A stretch of DNA of 64,000 nt from positions 1 to 64,000 of the forward strand of contig NZ_LZRD01000002.1 of NCBI RefSeq assembly GCF_001687325.1, written 5' to 3'. Below the pieces are notes generated by a model. It was not told where the DNA came from. It did no database searches and was given only the letters and a program-made list of their open reading frames with translations. A program made the translations under genes and the position numbers. Source of the DNA: Streptomyces sp. PTY087I2 (GTDB taxonomy: Bacteria > Actinomycetota > Actinomycetes > Streptomycetales > Streptomycetaceae). Below, one piece after another: positions 25,561 to 34,669 of this stretch (the first letter of the stretch is position 1; every line of letters starts with the position of its first letter).

Positions 25561-26810
25561 AACTGAGAGTGCTCACGGCCGTCGTCGCGGCCCTCGCCGT
25601 CACCCTCGTCGGATGCAGCGGCAAGGCAACCGACGGAAAGGCCGGCGAGGAGGGCGAGGGCGGGATCAAGACGGGTCCCGGGGTCTCCTCCTCGACGATC
25701 TCCCTCGGGGTGCTGACCGACATGACCGGCGTCTACGCCTCGCTGGGCAAGAGCGTCACCCAGGCCCAGCAGCTCTGGGTCAAGCAGACCAACGACGCGG
25801 GCGGCATCTGCGACCGGAAGATCGAACTCACGGTCCGCGACCACGGCTACGACCCGCAGAAGGCCATCGCCGCGTACACCGAACTGGCCCCGGACGTGGC
25901 GGGCTTCGCCCAGTTCATCGGCTCCCCGTTCGTCGCCGCCGTCGAACAGCGCATCGACGGCCAGGACAAGGGCCTCGTGCTGCCGCAGGCCTGGTCGGCG
26001 AACCTGCTGGGCTCCCCGTACATCCGGGTCATCGGCGCCACCTACGACATCGAGACGATCAACCTCATCGACTACCTCCTCGCCGAGAAGCGCATCGCGA
26101 AGGGCGACAAGATCGGTCACGTCTACTTCGAGGGCGACTACGGCGAGAACGCGCTCGTCGGCTCGAAGCACGCGGCGAAGGAGGCCGGGCTCACCGTCGT
26201 CGAGCAGAAGATCAAGCCGACCGACAACGACATGACGGCCCAGGTCGCCGCCCTCAAGCAGGCCGGGGTCAAGGCCGTCGTCGTCAGCGCAGGCCCCCGC
26301 CAGGCCGCCTCGCTCGTCGGCGTCGCAGCGGCCACCGGCTTCGACGTCCCGGTCGTCGGCAACAACTCGGCCTTCGCACCCCAGCTGTTGAAGACCCAGG
26401 CGGGCCCGGCCCTGCTCAAGGACTACTACGTCGCCTCCTCCACGCTGCCCATCGGCGACCCGGGCGACGGCCCCGCCAAGCTCGCCAAGGAGTACGCCGC
26501 CCAGTACCCGAAGGACGTCCTCGACAACGGCGTCGTCGCCGGGTACACGGCGGCCTCCCTCTTCGGCGAGGCCCTGACCAAGGCCTGCGACGACAAGGAC
26601 CTCACCCGCGAGGGCATCGACAAGGCGCTGCTCACGATCAAGGGGTACGGGACCGAGTTCGGGGTGACGCACGACTTCTCGGACCCGAAGGCGCCGTCCA
26701 CCCGGGAGAGCGTCATCATGAAGCCCGACGCCGGTGCCGCCGGCGGGCTGAAGGTGGTCCGGCCGGCCGCGGTCGCCCCGGCGGCCGAGTCCTTCACCAT
26801 CGGCGACTGA
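25557..26810 (+). CDS. livK: Substrate-binding lipoprotein of the liv ABC transporter
   Basis: 417 residues. The signal sequence ends in lipobox LVGC (Cys20), so it is anchored outside the membrane. The rest is a type I periplasmic-binding fold: SLGVLTDMTGVYASLGK, FIGSPFVAAVEQ and VYFEGDYGENAL align with LivK/Peripla_BP_6 proteins. The start overlaps the livM stop (ATGA). A strong hairpin follows (26844-26877). The convergent kinase gene downstream carries a related binding domain. Confidence 0.92.
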   Translation: MKLRVLTAVVAALAVTLVGCSGKATDGKAGEEGEGGIKTGPGVSSSTISLGVLTDMTGVYASLGKSVTQAQQLWVKQTNDAGGICDRKIELTVRDHGYDPQKAIAAYTELAPDVAGFAQFIGSPFVAAVEQRIDGQDKGLVLPQAWSANLLGSPYIRVIGATYDIETINLIDYLLAEKRIAKGDKIGHVYFEGDYGENALVGSKHAAKEAGLTVVEQKIKPTDNDMTAQVAALKQAGVKAVVVSAGPRQAASLVGVAAATGFDVPVVGNNSAFAPQLLKTQAGPALLKDYYVASSTLPIGDPGDGPAKLAKEYAAQYPKDVLDNGVVAGYTAASLFGEALTKACDDKDLTREGIDKALLTIKGYGTEFGVTHDFSDPKAPSTRESVIMKPDAGAAGGLKVVRPAAVAPAAESFTIGD

Positions 26811-26843
26811 GCCCCGCGTCGGGAGGGCTGACCGGAGGCTGAC

Positions 26844-26877
26844 GGAGGTCTGACCGGGGCAGCCCGGTCAGACCTCC
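26844..26877. terminator. Bidirectional terminator between livK and the kinase gene
   Basis: GGAGGTCTGACCGGG (26844-26858) and CCCGGTCAGACCTCC (26863-26877) are perfect 15-bp complements with loop GCAG. The hairpin lies 33 bases after livK and overlaps the last codons of the convergent kinase gene. Confidence 0.8.
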
Positions 26878-29087
26878 CGGCCGTCCATCCCGATGTACCG
26901 GAAGCGGCCCCGCTCCACGCGGTAGATGAAGACCCCGGTCCCGGTGTACATCCCGTTGGCGGACTCGAAGGCGTAGCTCTTGGACACGCCCTTGTACGAG
27001 GTCGTCCGCAGCGCGGGCAGCAGGTCCTGGCGCGTCAGCTTCTCGCGGCCGAGCTTCTCGGCGCAGGAGGCGATCAGCCCCACCGCGTCGTACGCCTCGG
27101 CCGCGAACAGCGGCGGCGCGTGGTCGAAGCGCTTGCGGTAGGCGGCGGCGAACGGGTGCACCGAGGGTACGGAAGCGGGGTCGGCGGCCGTCGAGACGAC
27201 CAGCCAGCCCGCCGCGTCCTCGCCCGCCTCCGCCAGGAACCGCGGATCGTGTACGGCCTGGGTGGCGATCTTCGGTCCCAGGAACCCGGCCTTCGTCAGC
27301 GACTTCGCGAACCGTCCGGCGTCCCGCCACCCGCCTCCGTACACCACCGCCCCCGGCCGTTTCGCGGCGATCCGCTCGGCCTCCGCGTCCAGGTCGCGCG
27401 TGCCCTCGCGCACGGTCTCGGCGAACACCGTGCGGCCGTTGCCGCGCAGCCCCGTGTCGAGGAAGCGGGTGGTCTGCCGGCCGTACTCGGTGCCGTCGTC
27501 GACCAGCGCCACCTGGTCGATCTCGTACGCCCCGAGGAACTGCGCCACCGGCAGCATCTGCATGTCGTTGCGCGGCCGGGCACACAGGAAGATCCGGTTC
27601 ATATGCCGGATGTCCCCGTCGACCACGCTGAGCAGCGGGAGCCCCGCCTCGTCGTACGCGACCAGCGCCTCCCGGGCCGCGTCCGTGCCGGTCGCGCCGA
27701 TCGCGGCCACCAGGAGCGGGTCCTCGGCGAACCGGCGTACCGCCGCCGTCGCCCGCTCCTCCTCGCCCTTGTCGTCGACCGTGGTCAGCCGCAGCGTGAA
27801 CGGCGCGTCGCCGCGCGCGTTGTGCTCGGCCACCGCGAGCCGGGCCGCCCGGTCCTGGCCCTTGCCGACGGCCGCCGACGGGCCGCTGAGGTCGGCCTGG
27901 AGCCCGATGTGCAGCTCAGGCCGGGCGGTCTTCCCGTCGTCGCCCTTCCCCTTGCCGCCCGGGTCCTTGTCGCCGCCCGAGACCAGCCAGGCGGTGGTGC
28001 CGCCCGTCGCCGCGAGGGCCGCGCCCCCGGCGACGTACGCGAGGAAGCGACGGCGGCCGGGGGAGGCGGAGACGGCGGTCGTGTCCCGGGCTCCGCCGCC
28101 GGTCCCGGCGCCCGTGTCGGGCCCGCCGAACGGGCCGCCGAACTGGCCACCGTCCGAGCCGCTGCCCGGACCGTCGGCCCCGCCCGCGTCCAGGCTCGTC
28201 GCGTCGATGTCGGGCAGGGCCAGCATCCGCGCCGAGCGCTCGGCGATCAGATGCGTGACCGGGCCGGGCAGCCAGCTGCCGCCCGACAGGTCCTCGGCGA
28301 ACGCCTGCCGGACGTCCGCCGTCGTCGGACGGTCCTCGGGGGCCTTGGACAGGCACGCCTCCACGACTGGGCGCAGCCCGGGCGGCAGCGCGCCCAGCTC
28401 CGCCGGATCGTGCACCGTACGGAACAGCATCGCCTCCACCGGGCCGGTGCCGAACGGCCGCCCGCCGGTCGCCGCGTACACCAGCACGCAGCCCAGCGAG
28501 AACACGTCGCTCGCCGGGCCGATCCGCCGCCCCTGCGCCTGCTCGGGCGAGAGGAAGCCGGGGGAGCCGACGATCACGTCCGTCGCCGTGAGGACGGTGT
28601 CGTCCAGAGCCCGCGCGATCCCGAAGTCGATCAGCCGGGGCCCGTCCAGGCCCAGCAGGACGTTGCCGGGCTTCACGTCCCGGTGCACCAGGCCCGCCGT
28701 GTGGACGGCCTCCAGCGCCTCCGCGAGCATCGAGCCCAGTGCCCGCACCCCGCGTTCCGGCAGTGGCCCCCCGCCGCCCACCGCCTCGCTCAGGGCGGGC
28801 CCCGGCACGAACTCGGTGGCCAGCCACGGGGCCGGCGCCTCGGTGTCCGCGTCGACCACCGGCACCGCCCACCGGTTGCGGACCTGCCGGGCGATCGCCA
28901 CCTCCCGCCGGAAGCGGGCGCGGAAGCCGGTGTCGTCGGCGTACTCCGCGCGGATCAGCTTGATCGCCACCAGCGCGCCGCCGGGCGACCGGCCCAGCAG
29001 CACCACACCCATGCCCCCGGCGCCGAGGCGGCCGAGGACGCGGTACCCGGCGATCCGTGCCGGGTCGGTGGAACGGAGCGGTTCCAT
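26868..29087 (-). CDS. Ser/Thr protein kinase fused to a LivK-like extracellular binding domain
   Basis: 739 residues. The N-terminal Hanks-type kinase has GRLGAGGMG (19-27), catalytic Lys43, HRDVKPGN, DFGIA and SPEQAQG. A Gly/Asp-rich linker and one membrane segment (FLAYVAGGAALAATG, near 350) follow. Roughly the last 345 residues are a type I periplasmic-binding domain (HIGLQADLSGPSAAVGKG). This is a receptor kinase: an outside amino-acid-binding-type domain and an inside kinase. It faces the liv operon tail to tail and may sense the same or a related ligand; that link is inference. Confidence 0.9.
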   Translation of the reverse strand: MEPLRSTDPARIAGYRVLGRLGAGGMGVVLLGRSPGGALVAIKLIRAEYADDTGFRARFRREVAIARQVRNRWAVPVVDADTEAPAPWLATEFVPGPALSEAVGGGGPLPERGVRALGSMLAEALEAVHTAGLVHRDVKPGNVLLGLDGPRLIDFGIARALDDTVLTATDVIVGSPGFLSPEQAQGRRIGPASDVFSLGCVLVYAATGGRPFGTGPVEAMLFRTVHDPAELGALPPGLRPVVEACLSKAPEDRPTTADVRQAFAEDLSGGSWLPGPVTHLIAERSARMLALPDIDATSLDAGGADGPGSGSDGGQFGGPFGGPDTGAGTGGGARDTTAVSASPGRRRFLAYVAGGAALAATGGTTAWLVSGGDKDPGGKGKGDDGKTARPELHIGLQADLSGPSAAVGKGQDRAARLAVAEHNARGDAPFTLRLTTVDDKGEEERATAAVRRFAEDPLLVAAIGATGTDAAREALVAYDEAGLPLLSVVDGDIRHMNRIFLCARPRNDMQMLPVAQFLGAYEIDQVALVDDGTEYGRQTTRFLDTGLRGNGRTVFAETVREGTRDLDAEAERIAAKRPGAVVYGGGWRDAGRFAKSLTKAGFLGPKIATQAVHDPRFLAEAGEDAAGWLVVSTAADPASVPSVHPFAAAYRKRFDHAPPLFAAEAYDAVGLIASCAEKLGREKLTRQDLLPALRTTSYKGVSKSYAFESANGMYTGTGVFIYRVERGRFRYIGMDGREV

Positions 29088-29142
29088 CAGGGGTCAGTGC
29101 CTTTCGTCCGGGCCCGCGGTCACTTCGGTTCCAGGCCCGCGG

Positions 29143-29991
29143 TCACTTCAGCTCCAGCTCGACGCGGTAGAGCACCTTGGCGCCGCCCTCGGCGGCGATC
29201 CGCAGCAGGTCGGTGTTGGTGTAGCCTTTCGCGCCCTTGACCGACACGGCCGTCGTGACCGGGCCGATCCGGGACTTGGACCATACGTAGTCCTGGACCC
29301 CGCCCGACTCCGGACCCGTGTACTTCCCGGCCTCGAACAGCGAGGCGTCCGCGTTGCGCACGTCCTTCTGGTCGAACTGGAGGGACATCAGACCGCTGAG
29401 GCGCTGGCCGCCGCCCAGTTCCTGCTGCGGGCAGCGGAAGCTCTCCTGGACGGTGTCCTTGATCTCCCGGTCGGCCCCCGCCTCGGTCCGGTGCACGGTC
29501 ACGGTCACCGCCCCCTGGACCCGGCCCTTGCCGTCCTGCGCCGGGATGTCGAGCCGCCGCGTGAAGCTGTCCAGGATGTCCGGCGGCAGTGCGGAGCGGG
29601 TCCAGACGCAGGAGTCCGGCAGCACGGTCCAGCTGCCGGCGCTCTCGTACGGGGTGTGCCGGACCATCCCCGCCGTCCAGTCGTTCTCCCCGAGCGCGGC
29701 GTTACGGGTCAGCTTCCGCGCCTGGGCCGCGTTCTTCGGGACCCGGTCCGGGTTCGGCGTGAAGTCGTAGGCGCTGGGCAGAGCGCCCGGCAGCGTGGAC
29801 TGCTCCGGATCGGGCTTCTTCGACGCGCCCGTCTTCTCCCCGTCGGTCGCCGGGCCGCCCTGCTTCGCCGAACCGCTCGGCTTCGGGTCGGGCCCGTCCT
29901 TGCCCTTCGTGTCCGACCCGCCGCATCCGGCCAGCAGCACTCCCGCCGCCGCGACCGCCGCCACGCGCGTCCCCACCTGCATCAGCTTCAT
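29143..29991 (-). CDS. Hypothetical secreted lipoprotein
   Basis: 282 residues. A lipobox LLAGC (Cys23) follows a hydrophobic signal, then a Lys/Gly/Asp/Ser-rich linker (about 25-65), then a globular domain with two Cys (in DSCVW and SFRCPQQ) that may pair. No family was recognised. It lies 55 bases upstream of the kinase gene on the same strand, so the two may be co-transcribed and act at the same membrane site. Confidence 0.75.
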   Translation of the reverse strand: MKLMQVGTRVAAVAAAGVLLAGCGGSDTKGKDGPDPKPSGSAKQGGPATDGEKTGASKKPDPEQSTLPGALPSAYDFTPNPDRVPKNAAQARKLTRNAALGENDWTAGMVRHTPYESAGSWTVLPDSCVWTRSALPPDILDSFTRRLDIPAQDGKGRVQGAVTVTVHRTEAGADREIKDTVQESFRCPQQELGGGQRLSGLMSLQFDQKDVRNADASLFEAGKYTGPESGGVQDYVWSKSRIGPVTTAVSVKGAKGYTNTDLLRIAAEGGAKVLYRVELELK

Positions 29992-30199
29992 CTCGGACCC
30001 CCCGGTCCCCCGGACCGCGCCCTGGCCGAAATGGCCCGGGTGTCGGTTGCGAGGAGATTCTAGAAGCCCGGGCCTGCGGCGGGACGGGAACCCCGTACTC
30101 ACCTCGTTGCCGAAAATTCTCAGCCACCGGGAGGGCATCGCCTCTGGCGCCGGGACGCGCGCGGTGGTAAAGCGACCCCGCCCCGCCCCGGAAACGCAC

Positions 30200-30233
30200 G
30201 AGGGCCCGGATGCCGGGGAGCATCCGGGCCCTC
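30200..30233. terminator. Terminator after pssA
   Basis: GAGGGCCCGGATG (30200-30212) and CATCCGGGCCCTC (30221-30233) form a perfect 13-bp stem with an eight-base loop, 22 bases past the pssA stop codon. It is symmetric and could work in both directions. Confidence 0.8.
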
Positions 30234-30255
30234 GCCCTGTGTCGCGTATCCGCCG

Positions 30256-31119
30256 CTACGGCAGCTGTGCCGCCCGCGCCTCGCGCCGGTTGTCACGGAA
30301 CGTGTTCACCCGTCGCGCCGTGGCGAACAGCGGGATCACCGCGCCGAGCACCACCTGGAGCGCGCAGCCCGTCTGGAGCAGCAGCTGACCGCCGGGGGCG
30401 TCGAACGCCCAGGCGGCGAGCAGCCCCATCGCGGCCACGATCCAGCTGAGCATCGCCACCGCGAGGATGCCCCGCGGCTTGGGGTACTCCACCCGGCTCA
30501 CCATCAGCCAGGCCACGCCGATGATCGCGAGCAGGGTCGGCACGAAGGGCAGCTCCAGGAGCACGATCGAGACGACCGTCAGCGCTCCGAAGGGGCTCGG
30601 CATGCCCTGGAACATGCCGTCCTTCATGGTCACGCAGGAGAATCTGGCCAGCCTGAGCACCACCGCCAGCAGCACGACGATCGCCGCCAGTGCCGACACC
30701 CGCTGATGGGCGTCGTCGGCGACCATCCCGTACACGAGTACGAAGTAGGCCGGCGCGAGCCCGAAGCTGATCAGGTCCGAGAGGTTGTCCAGCTCGGCGC
30801 CCATCGGCGAGGAACGCAGCTTGCGTGCCACGAGCCCGTCGAACAGGTCGAAGATCGCGGCCATCAGCATGAGGATCACGGCGGTGGCGGCCGAGTGCCG
30901 GGCCATGCCCGTCTCGTCGCTGCCCGTGAGGTGCGGGATCAGAATGCCCGTGGTGGTGAAGTACACCGCCATGAACCCGCACGTCGCGTTACCGAGCGTG
31001 AGCGTGTCCGCTATCGACAGACGCATCGACAGCGGCATGTCCTCCGTGCCGTCGACGTCGTTCCCGTCTTCGGCCTCCGGCACCCAGCCGGCCTTGGTAT
31101 CAGGATCAATCACGGTCAA
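30256..31119 (-). CDS. pssA: CDP-diacylglycerol-serine O-phosphatidyltransferase
   Basis: 287 residues with about eight membrane helices. The CDP-alcohol phosphatidyltransferase signature is clear: DLFDGLVARK, then MGAELDNLSDLISFG. It makes phosphatidylserine from CDP-diacylglycerol. The start is TTG 31119 with GGGGGTGA upstream, or GTG 31113; either way it overlaps the 3' end of psd, so the two are translationally coupled. Confidence 0.93.
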   Translation of the reverse strand: MTVIDPDTKAGWVPEAEDGNDVDGTEDMPLSMRLSIADTLTLGNATCGFMAVYFTTTGILIPHLTGSDETGMARHSAATAVILMLMAAIFDLFDGLVARKLRSSPMGAELDNLSDLISFGLAPAYFVLVYGMVADDAHQRVSALAAIVVLLAVVLRLARFSCVTMKDGMFQGMPSPFGALTVVSIVLLELPFVPTLLAIIGVAWLMVSRVEYPKPRGILAVAMLSWIVAAMGLLAAWAFDAPGGQLLLQTGCALQVVLGAVIPLFATARRVNTFRDNRREARAAQLP

Positions 31120-31753
31120 TTCGAGTCACCCCCGCGGTGGTGGCCTGACCGACCTCGACCGCGACATCGATCCCTTCCGGGAGGTAGATGTCCACGCGCG
31201 AGCCGAAGCGGATCAGGCCGATGCGCTCGCCCTGCTCCACCTTCGTGCCCTCGGGGAGGTACGGCACGATCCGACGGGCGACCGCTCCCGCGATCTGCAC
31301 CATCTCGATGTCGCCGAGCTCGGTGTCGAAGTGCCAGACAACGCGCTCGTTGTTCTCGCTCTCCTTGTTGAACGCCGGAACGAACCCGCCCGGGATGTGC
31401 TCGACCGACGTCACGGTGCCCGCCAGCGGCGCGCGGTTGACGTGGACGTTGAGCGGGCTCATGAAGATCGCGACGCGGGTGCGCCCGTCCTTCCACGGCA
31501 TGATGCTCTGCACCACGCCGTCGGCCGGGGAGATGACCCGGCCTTCGGTGATCTCGCGCTCGGGGTCACGGAAGAACCACAGCATGCCCGCCGCGAGCGC
31601 GGTGGTGGGCACGGCCGCTGCTGCCCAGCGCCCCGACTTGCGGGCGCGGGCCAGGCTGAGGGCTGCGGTGGCGACGGTCGGCAGGAGCCACGGGGAAGCG
31701 CCGCGGGCGATGCGGACCCCGCCGCGGGATGCGGTGGAAGTGCTGTCGGGCAT
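31106..31753 (-). CDS. psd: Phosphatidylserine decarboxylase proenzyme
   Basis: 215 residues, the short Psd form. The autocleavage site is in RFGSRVD, where the Ser becomes the pyruvoyl cofactor; SPADGVVQ and NVHVNRAP are conserved. An N-terminal hydrophobic hairpin anchors it. It converts phosphatidylserine to phosphatidylethanolamine, the step after PssA. ATG 31753 has GAAGGT upstream. The 180-base gap to the acyl-CoA dehydrogenase gene leaves open whether the EMC transcript continues into psd. Confidence 0.94.
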   Translation of the reverse strand: MPDSTSTASRGGVRIARGASPWLLPTVATAALSLARARKSGRWAAAAVPTTALAAGMLWFFRDPEREITEGRVISPADGVVQSIMPWKDGRTRVAIFMSPLNVHVNRAPLAGTVTSVEHIPGGFVPAFNKESENNERVVWHFDTELGDIEMVQIAGAVARRIVPYLPEGTKVEQGERIGLIRFGSRVDIYLPEGIDVAVEVGQATTAGVTRIDRD

Positions 31754-31933
31754 GAATGACCTTCGTAGCGGATGATGCCGCGCTGGCAACGGGGGACGGC
31801 GGCTTTCCGAAGATGCTATCGGTTGCCGGGCGCAACTGGGCAAGCCAGCAGCCGAGTCGGACTGACGAACGCCGCCCGTCGAGGGTGACCCGGTGTGACG
31901 TTCTTCGCCACCAAGTCACCCTAAAACGGACAA

Positions 31934-33139
31934 TCAGCCCTGGAATCGGTACTCCTCCAAGAGGCGCCGGCCAATGATCATTTTCTGGATCTCGGCGGTA
32001 CCTTCACCGATCAGCAGCATCGGCGCCTCGCGGTAGAGGCGCTCGATCTCGTACTCCTTGGAGAAGCCGTAGCCGCCGTGGATACGGAAGGCGTCCTCGA
32101 CGACTTCCTTGCAGTACTCGGAGGCGAGGTACTTCGCCATCCCTGCCTCCAGGTCGTTTCGTTCCCCGGAGTCCTTTTTGCGTGCCGCATTCACCATCAT
32201 CGCATGAGCGGCCTCGACCTTGGTGGCCATTTCGGCCAGTTTGAACTGGATCGCCTGGTGCTGGGCGATCGGCTTGCCGAAGGTGTGGCGCTGCTGGGCG
32301 TACGAAACGCCCAGTTCAAATGCACGCTGCGCGACACCGCAGCCACGCGCGGCGACATTCACCCGGCCGACTTCGACGCCGTCCATCATTTGGTAAAACC
32401 CTCGGCCCGTCGTGCCCCCGAGGACGCGATTGGCCGGAATGCGCAGGTCGTCCATGATGAGCTCGGTCGTGTCGACGCCCTTGTAGCCCATCTTGTCGAT
32501 CTTCCCGGGGATGGTCAGACCGGGCCGGACCTCTCCGAAACCGGGCTCCTTCTCCACCAGGAAGGTCGTCATCGACTTGTGCGGCGCGGTCCCCTCGGGG
32601 TGGCCTTCGTCACTTCGGCAGAGAACGGCCACCAAAGTGGACGTTCCGCCGTTCGTTAGCCACATCTTCTGGCCGTTGAGAACGTACTCGTCGCCCTCCT
32701 TCACACCCTTCGACGAGATCGCCGAGACGTCCGAGCCGAGCGCCGGCTCGGACATCGAGAAGGCCCCGCGCACCTCACCGAGCGCCATCCGCGGCAGGAA
32801 CGTGTCCTTCTGCTCCTGCGTGCCGTGCTGCTTGAGCATGTAGGCCACGATGAAATGCGTGTTGATGATGCCCGACACGCTCATCCAGCCACGCGCGATC
32901 TCCTCCACGCACAGCGCGTAGGTGAGCAGCGACTCACCCAGCCCCCCGTACTCCTCGGGGATCATCAGCCCGAACAGGCCGAGTTCCTTGAGCCCCTCGA
33001 CGATTTCCGTCGGGTACTCGTCGCGGTGCTCCAGCTGGGTCGCGACCGGAATGATCTCCTTGTCGACGAAATCCCGGACCGTGGAAAGGATTTCCCGCTG
33101 GATGTCGTTCAGACCGGCGGTCTGGGCGAGTCGCGTCAT
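31934..33139 (-). CDS. mcd: Acyl-CoA dehydrogenase, probable methylsuccinyl-CoA dehydrogenase
   Basis: 401 residues, a normal-length flavin acyl-CoA dehydrogenase: FSMSEPALGSD and WLTNGG line the FAD site, and the C-terminal region REAPMLLIGEGTAEIQ is typical. It is the last gene of the ccr-ecm-mcl-mch-mcd series, so it should oxidise methylsuccinyl-CoA to mesaconyl-CoA in the EMC pathway. Proteobacterial Mcd is, as I recall, considerably longer, so this is a shorter form. It needs ETF as acceptor; etfB at the left edge shares the operon's operator motif. Substrate is inferred from operon position. Confidence 0.85.
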   Translation of the reverse strand: MTRLAQTAGLNDIQREILSTVRDFVDKEIIPVATQLEHRDEYPTEIVEGLKELGLFGLMIPEEYGGLGESLLTYALCVEEIARGWMSVSGIINTHFIVAYMLKQHGTQEQKDTFLPRMALGEVRGAFSMSEPALGSDVSAISSKGVKEGDEYVLNGQKMWLTNGGTSTLVAVLCRSDEGHPEGTAPHKSMTTFLVEKEPGFGEVRPGLTIPGKIDKMGYKGVDTTELIMDDLRIPANRVLGGTTGRGFYQMMDGVEVGRVNVAARGCGVAQRAFELGVSYAQQRHTFGKPIAQHQAIQFKLAEMATKVEAAHAMMVNAARKKDSGERNDLEAGMAKYLASEYCKEVVEDAFRIHGGYGFSKEYEIERLYREAPMLLIGEGTAEIQKMIIGRRLLEEYRFQG

Positions 33140-33188
33140 GGCTGCTTCTCCTGTGGCTTCACGCGGATGGCCTTAAGGCTTCACACGG

Positions 33189-33692
33189 TTACTTGGCGGG
33201 CGTCGGGCGGCCGGGCTGCTCGCCGCCGCGCTCCTTGATGTACGTCTCGGTGGGGACCATCACCTTGCGCCGGAACACACAGACGACCGTGCCGTCCTGC
33301 TTGTAGCCCTTGGTCTCCACGTAGACGATGCCGCGGTCGTTCTTGGACTTCGACGGGGTCTTGTCCAGCACGGTCGTCTCGCCGTAGATCGTGTCGCCGT
33401 GGAAGGTCGGCGCGATGTGCTTGAGCGATTCGACCTCCAGATTGGCGATGGCCTTTCCGGAGACGTCCGGCACCGACATGCCGAGCAGCAGCGAGTAGAT
33501 GTAGTTGCCGACGACGACGTTCTTTCCGAAGTCGGTCGTCTTCTCCGCGTAGTTGCTGTCCATGTGCAGCGGGTGGTGATTCATGGTCAGCAGACAGAAG
33601 AGGTGGTCGTCGTATTCCGTGACCGTCTTTCCGGGCCAGTGCTTGTAGACGGCACCGACCTCGAACTCCTCATACGTGCGTCCGAACTGCAT
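33189..33692 (-). CDS. mch: MaoC-like dehydratase, probable mesaconyl-CoA hydratase
   Basis: 167 residues, one hot-dog-fold MaoC domain; NHHPLHMD carries the hydratase His/Asp motif. It starts two bases after the stop codon of the CitE-like gene. In the EMC pathway this step hydrates mesaconyl-CoA to methylmalyl-CoA, the substrate of the lyase encoded just upstream. Rhodobacter Mch is, as I recall, a double-domain protein, so this one probably works as a dimer. Confidence 0.85.
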   Translation of the reverse strand: MQFGRTYEEFEVGAVYKHWPGKTVTEYDDHLFCLLTMNHHPLHMDSNYAEKTTDFGKNVVVGNYIYSLLLGMSVPDVSGKAIANLEVESLKHIAPTFHGDTIYGETTVLDKTPSKSKNDRGIVYVETKGYKQDGTVVCVFRRKVMVPTETYIKERGGEQPGRPTPAK

Positions 33693-33694
33693 GA

Positions 33695-34669
33695 TCAGGC
33701 CTCCGGGGCTTCGAACTTGGACGTGCGCTGCATTCCGGCGGCCCGGCCCTTGCCCGCGATGACGAGCGCCATCTTGCGGCTGGCCTCGTCGATCATCTCG
33801 TCGCCGAGCATCGCGGAGCCCTTCTTGCCGCCCTCCTCGGAGGTGCACCAGTCATACGCGTCGAGGATCAGCTCGGCGTGGTCGTAGTCTTCCTGCGAGG
33901 GCGAGAACACCTCGTTCGCCGCGTCGACCTGGCCCGGGTGCAGCACCCACTTGCCGTCGAAGCCGAGGGCGGCGGCGCGGCCGGCCACCTCGCGGTAGGC
34001 GTCCACGTCACGGATCTGGAGGAACGGGCCGTCGATCGCCTGGAGGTCGTGGCTGCGGGCCGCCATCAGGATGCGCATCAGGATGTAGTGGTAGGCGTCC
34101 GCCGGGTAGCCGGGCGGCTGCTGGCCGACGACCAGGGTCTTCATATTGATCGACGCCATGAAGTCGGCCGGGCCGAAGATCAGCGTCTCCAGGCGCGGCG
34201 AGGCCTGGGCGATCTCGTCGATGTTCACCAGACCCTTGGCGTTCTCGATCTGCGCCTCGATGCCGATCTTCCCGACTTCAAAGCCCATCGTCTTCTCGAT
34301 CTGGGTCAGCAGCAGGTCCAGCGCCACGACCTGCTGGGCGTCCTGGACCTTCGGCAGCATGATGCAGTCGAGGTTCGGACCCGCGCCCTCGACGACCGTG
34401 ATGACGTCCCGGTACGTCCAGTGCGTCGTCCAGTCGTTGACCCGCACGACCCGGGTCTTGCCGCTCCAGTCACCGTTGTTCAGCGCGTCCACGATGTGGT
34501 GGCGGGCGCCCTCCTTGGCGAGCGGCGCGCAGGCGTCCTCCAGGTCCAGGAAGACCTGGTCGGCCGGGAGGCCCTGGGCCTTCTCCAGGAAGCGCGGGTT
34601 GGAGCCCGGCACGGCCAGACACGAACGGCGCGGGCGCAGACGGTTGACCGAGGGGGTGGGCGTGGTCAT
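33695..34669 (-). CDS. mcl1: CitE-like lyase, probable (methyl)malyl-CoA lyase
   Basis: 324 residues, HpcH/HpaI aldolase/citrate-lyase superfamily. RSCLAVPGSNPRFLEK, FLDLEDACAP (metal-binding) and IEAQIENAKGL are diagnostic, with GKWVLHPGQ near the C-terminus. It should split methylmalyl-CoA into propionyl-CoA and glyoxylate. The ATG overlaps the ecm stop codon by four bases. Confidence 0.87.
   Translation of the reverse strand: MTTPTPSVNRLRPRRSCLAVPGSNPRFLEKAQGLPADQVFLDLEDACAPLAKEGARHHIVDALNNGDWSGKTRVVRVNDWTTHWTYRDVITVVEGAGPNLDCIMLPKVQDAQQVVALDLLLTQIEKTMGFEVGKIGIEAQIENAKGLVNIDEIAQASPRLETLIFGPADFMASINMKTLVVGQQPPGYPADAYHYILMRILMAARSHDLQAIDGPFLQIRDVDAYREVAGRAAALGFDGKWVLHPGQVDAANEVFSPSQEDYDHAELILDAYDWCTSEEGGKKGSAMLGDEMIDEASRKMALVIAGKGRAAGMQRTSKFEAPEA

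Noticed and set aside
29091..29101. TCAGTGCC half-site resembling the GGCACTCAGTGCC operator before the kinase gene
   Set aside because: Only one half-site, no second palindrome and no matching -35/-10 spacing.
30298..30307. GAACGTGTTC as a LexA box
   Set aside because: Spacer is two bases instead of four and it lies inside the pssA coding region.
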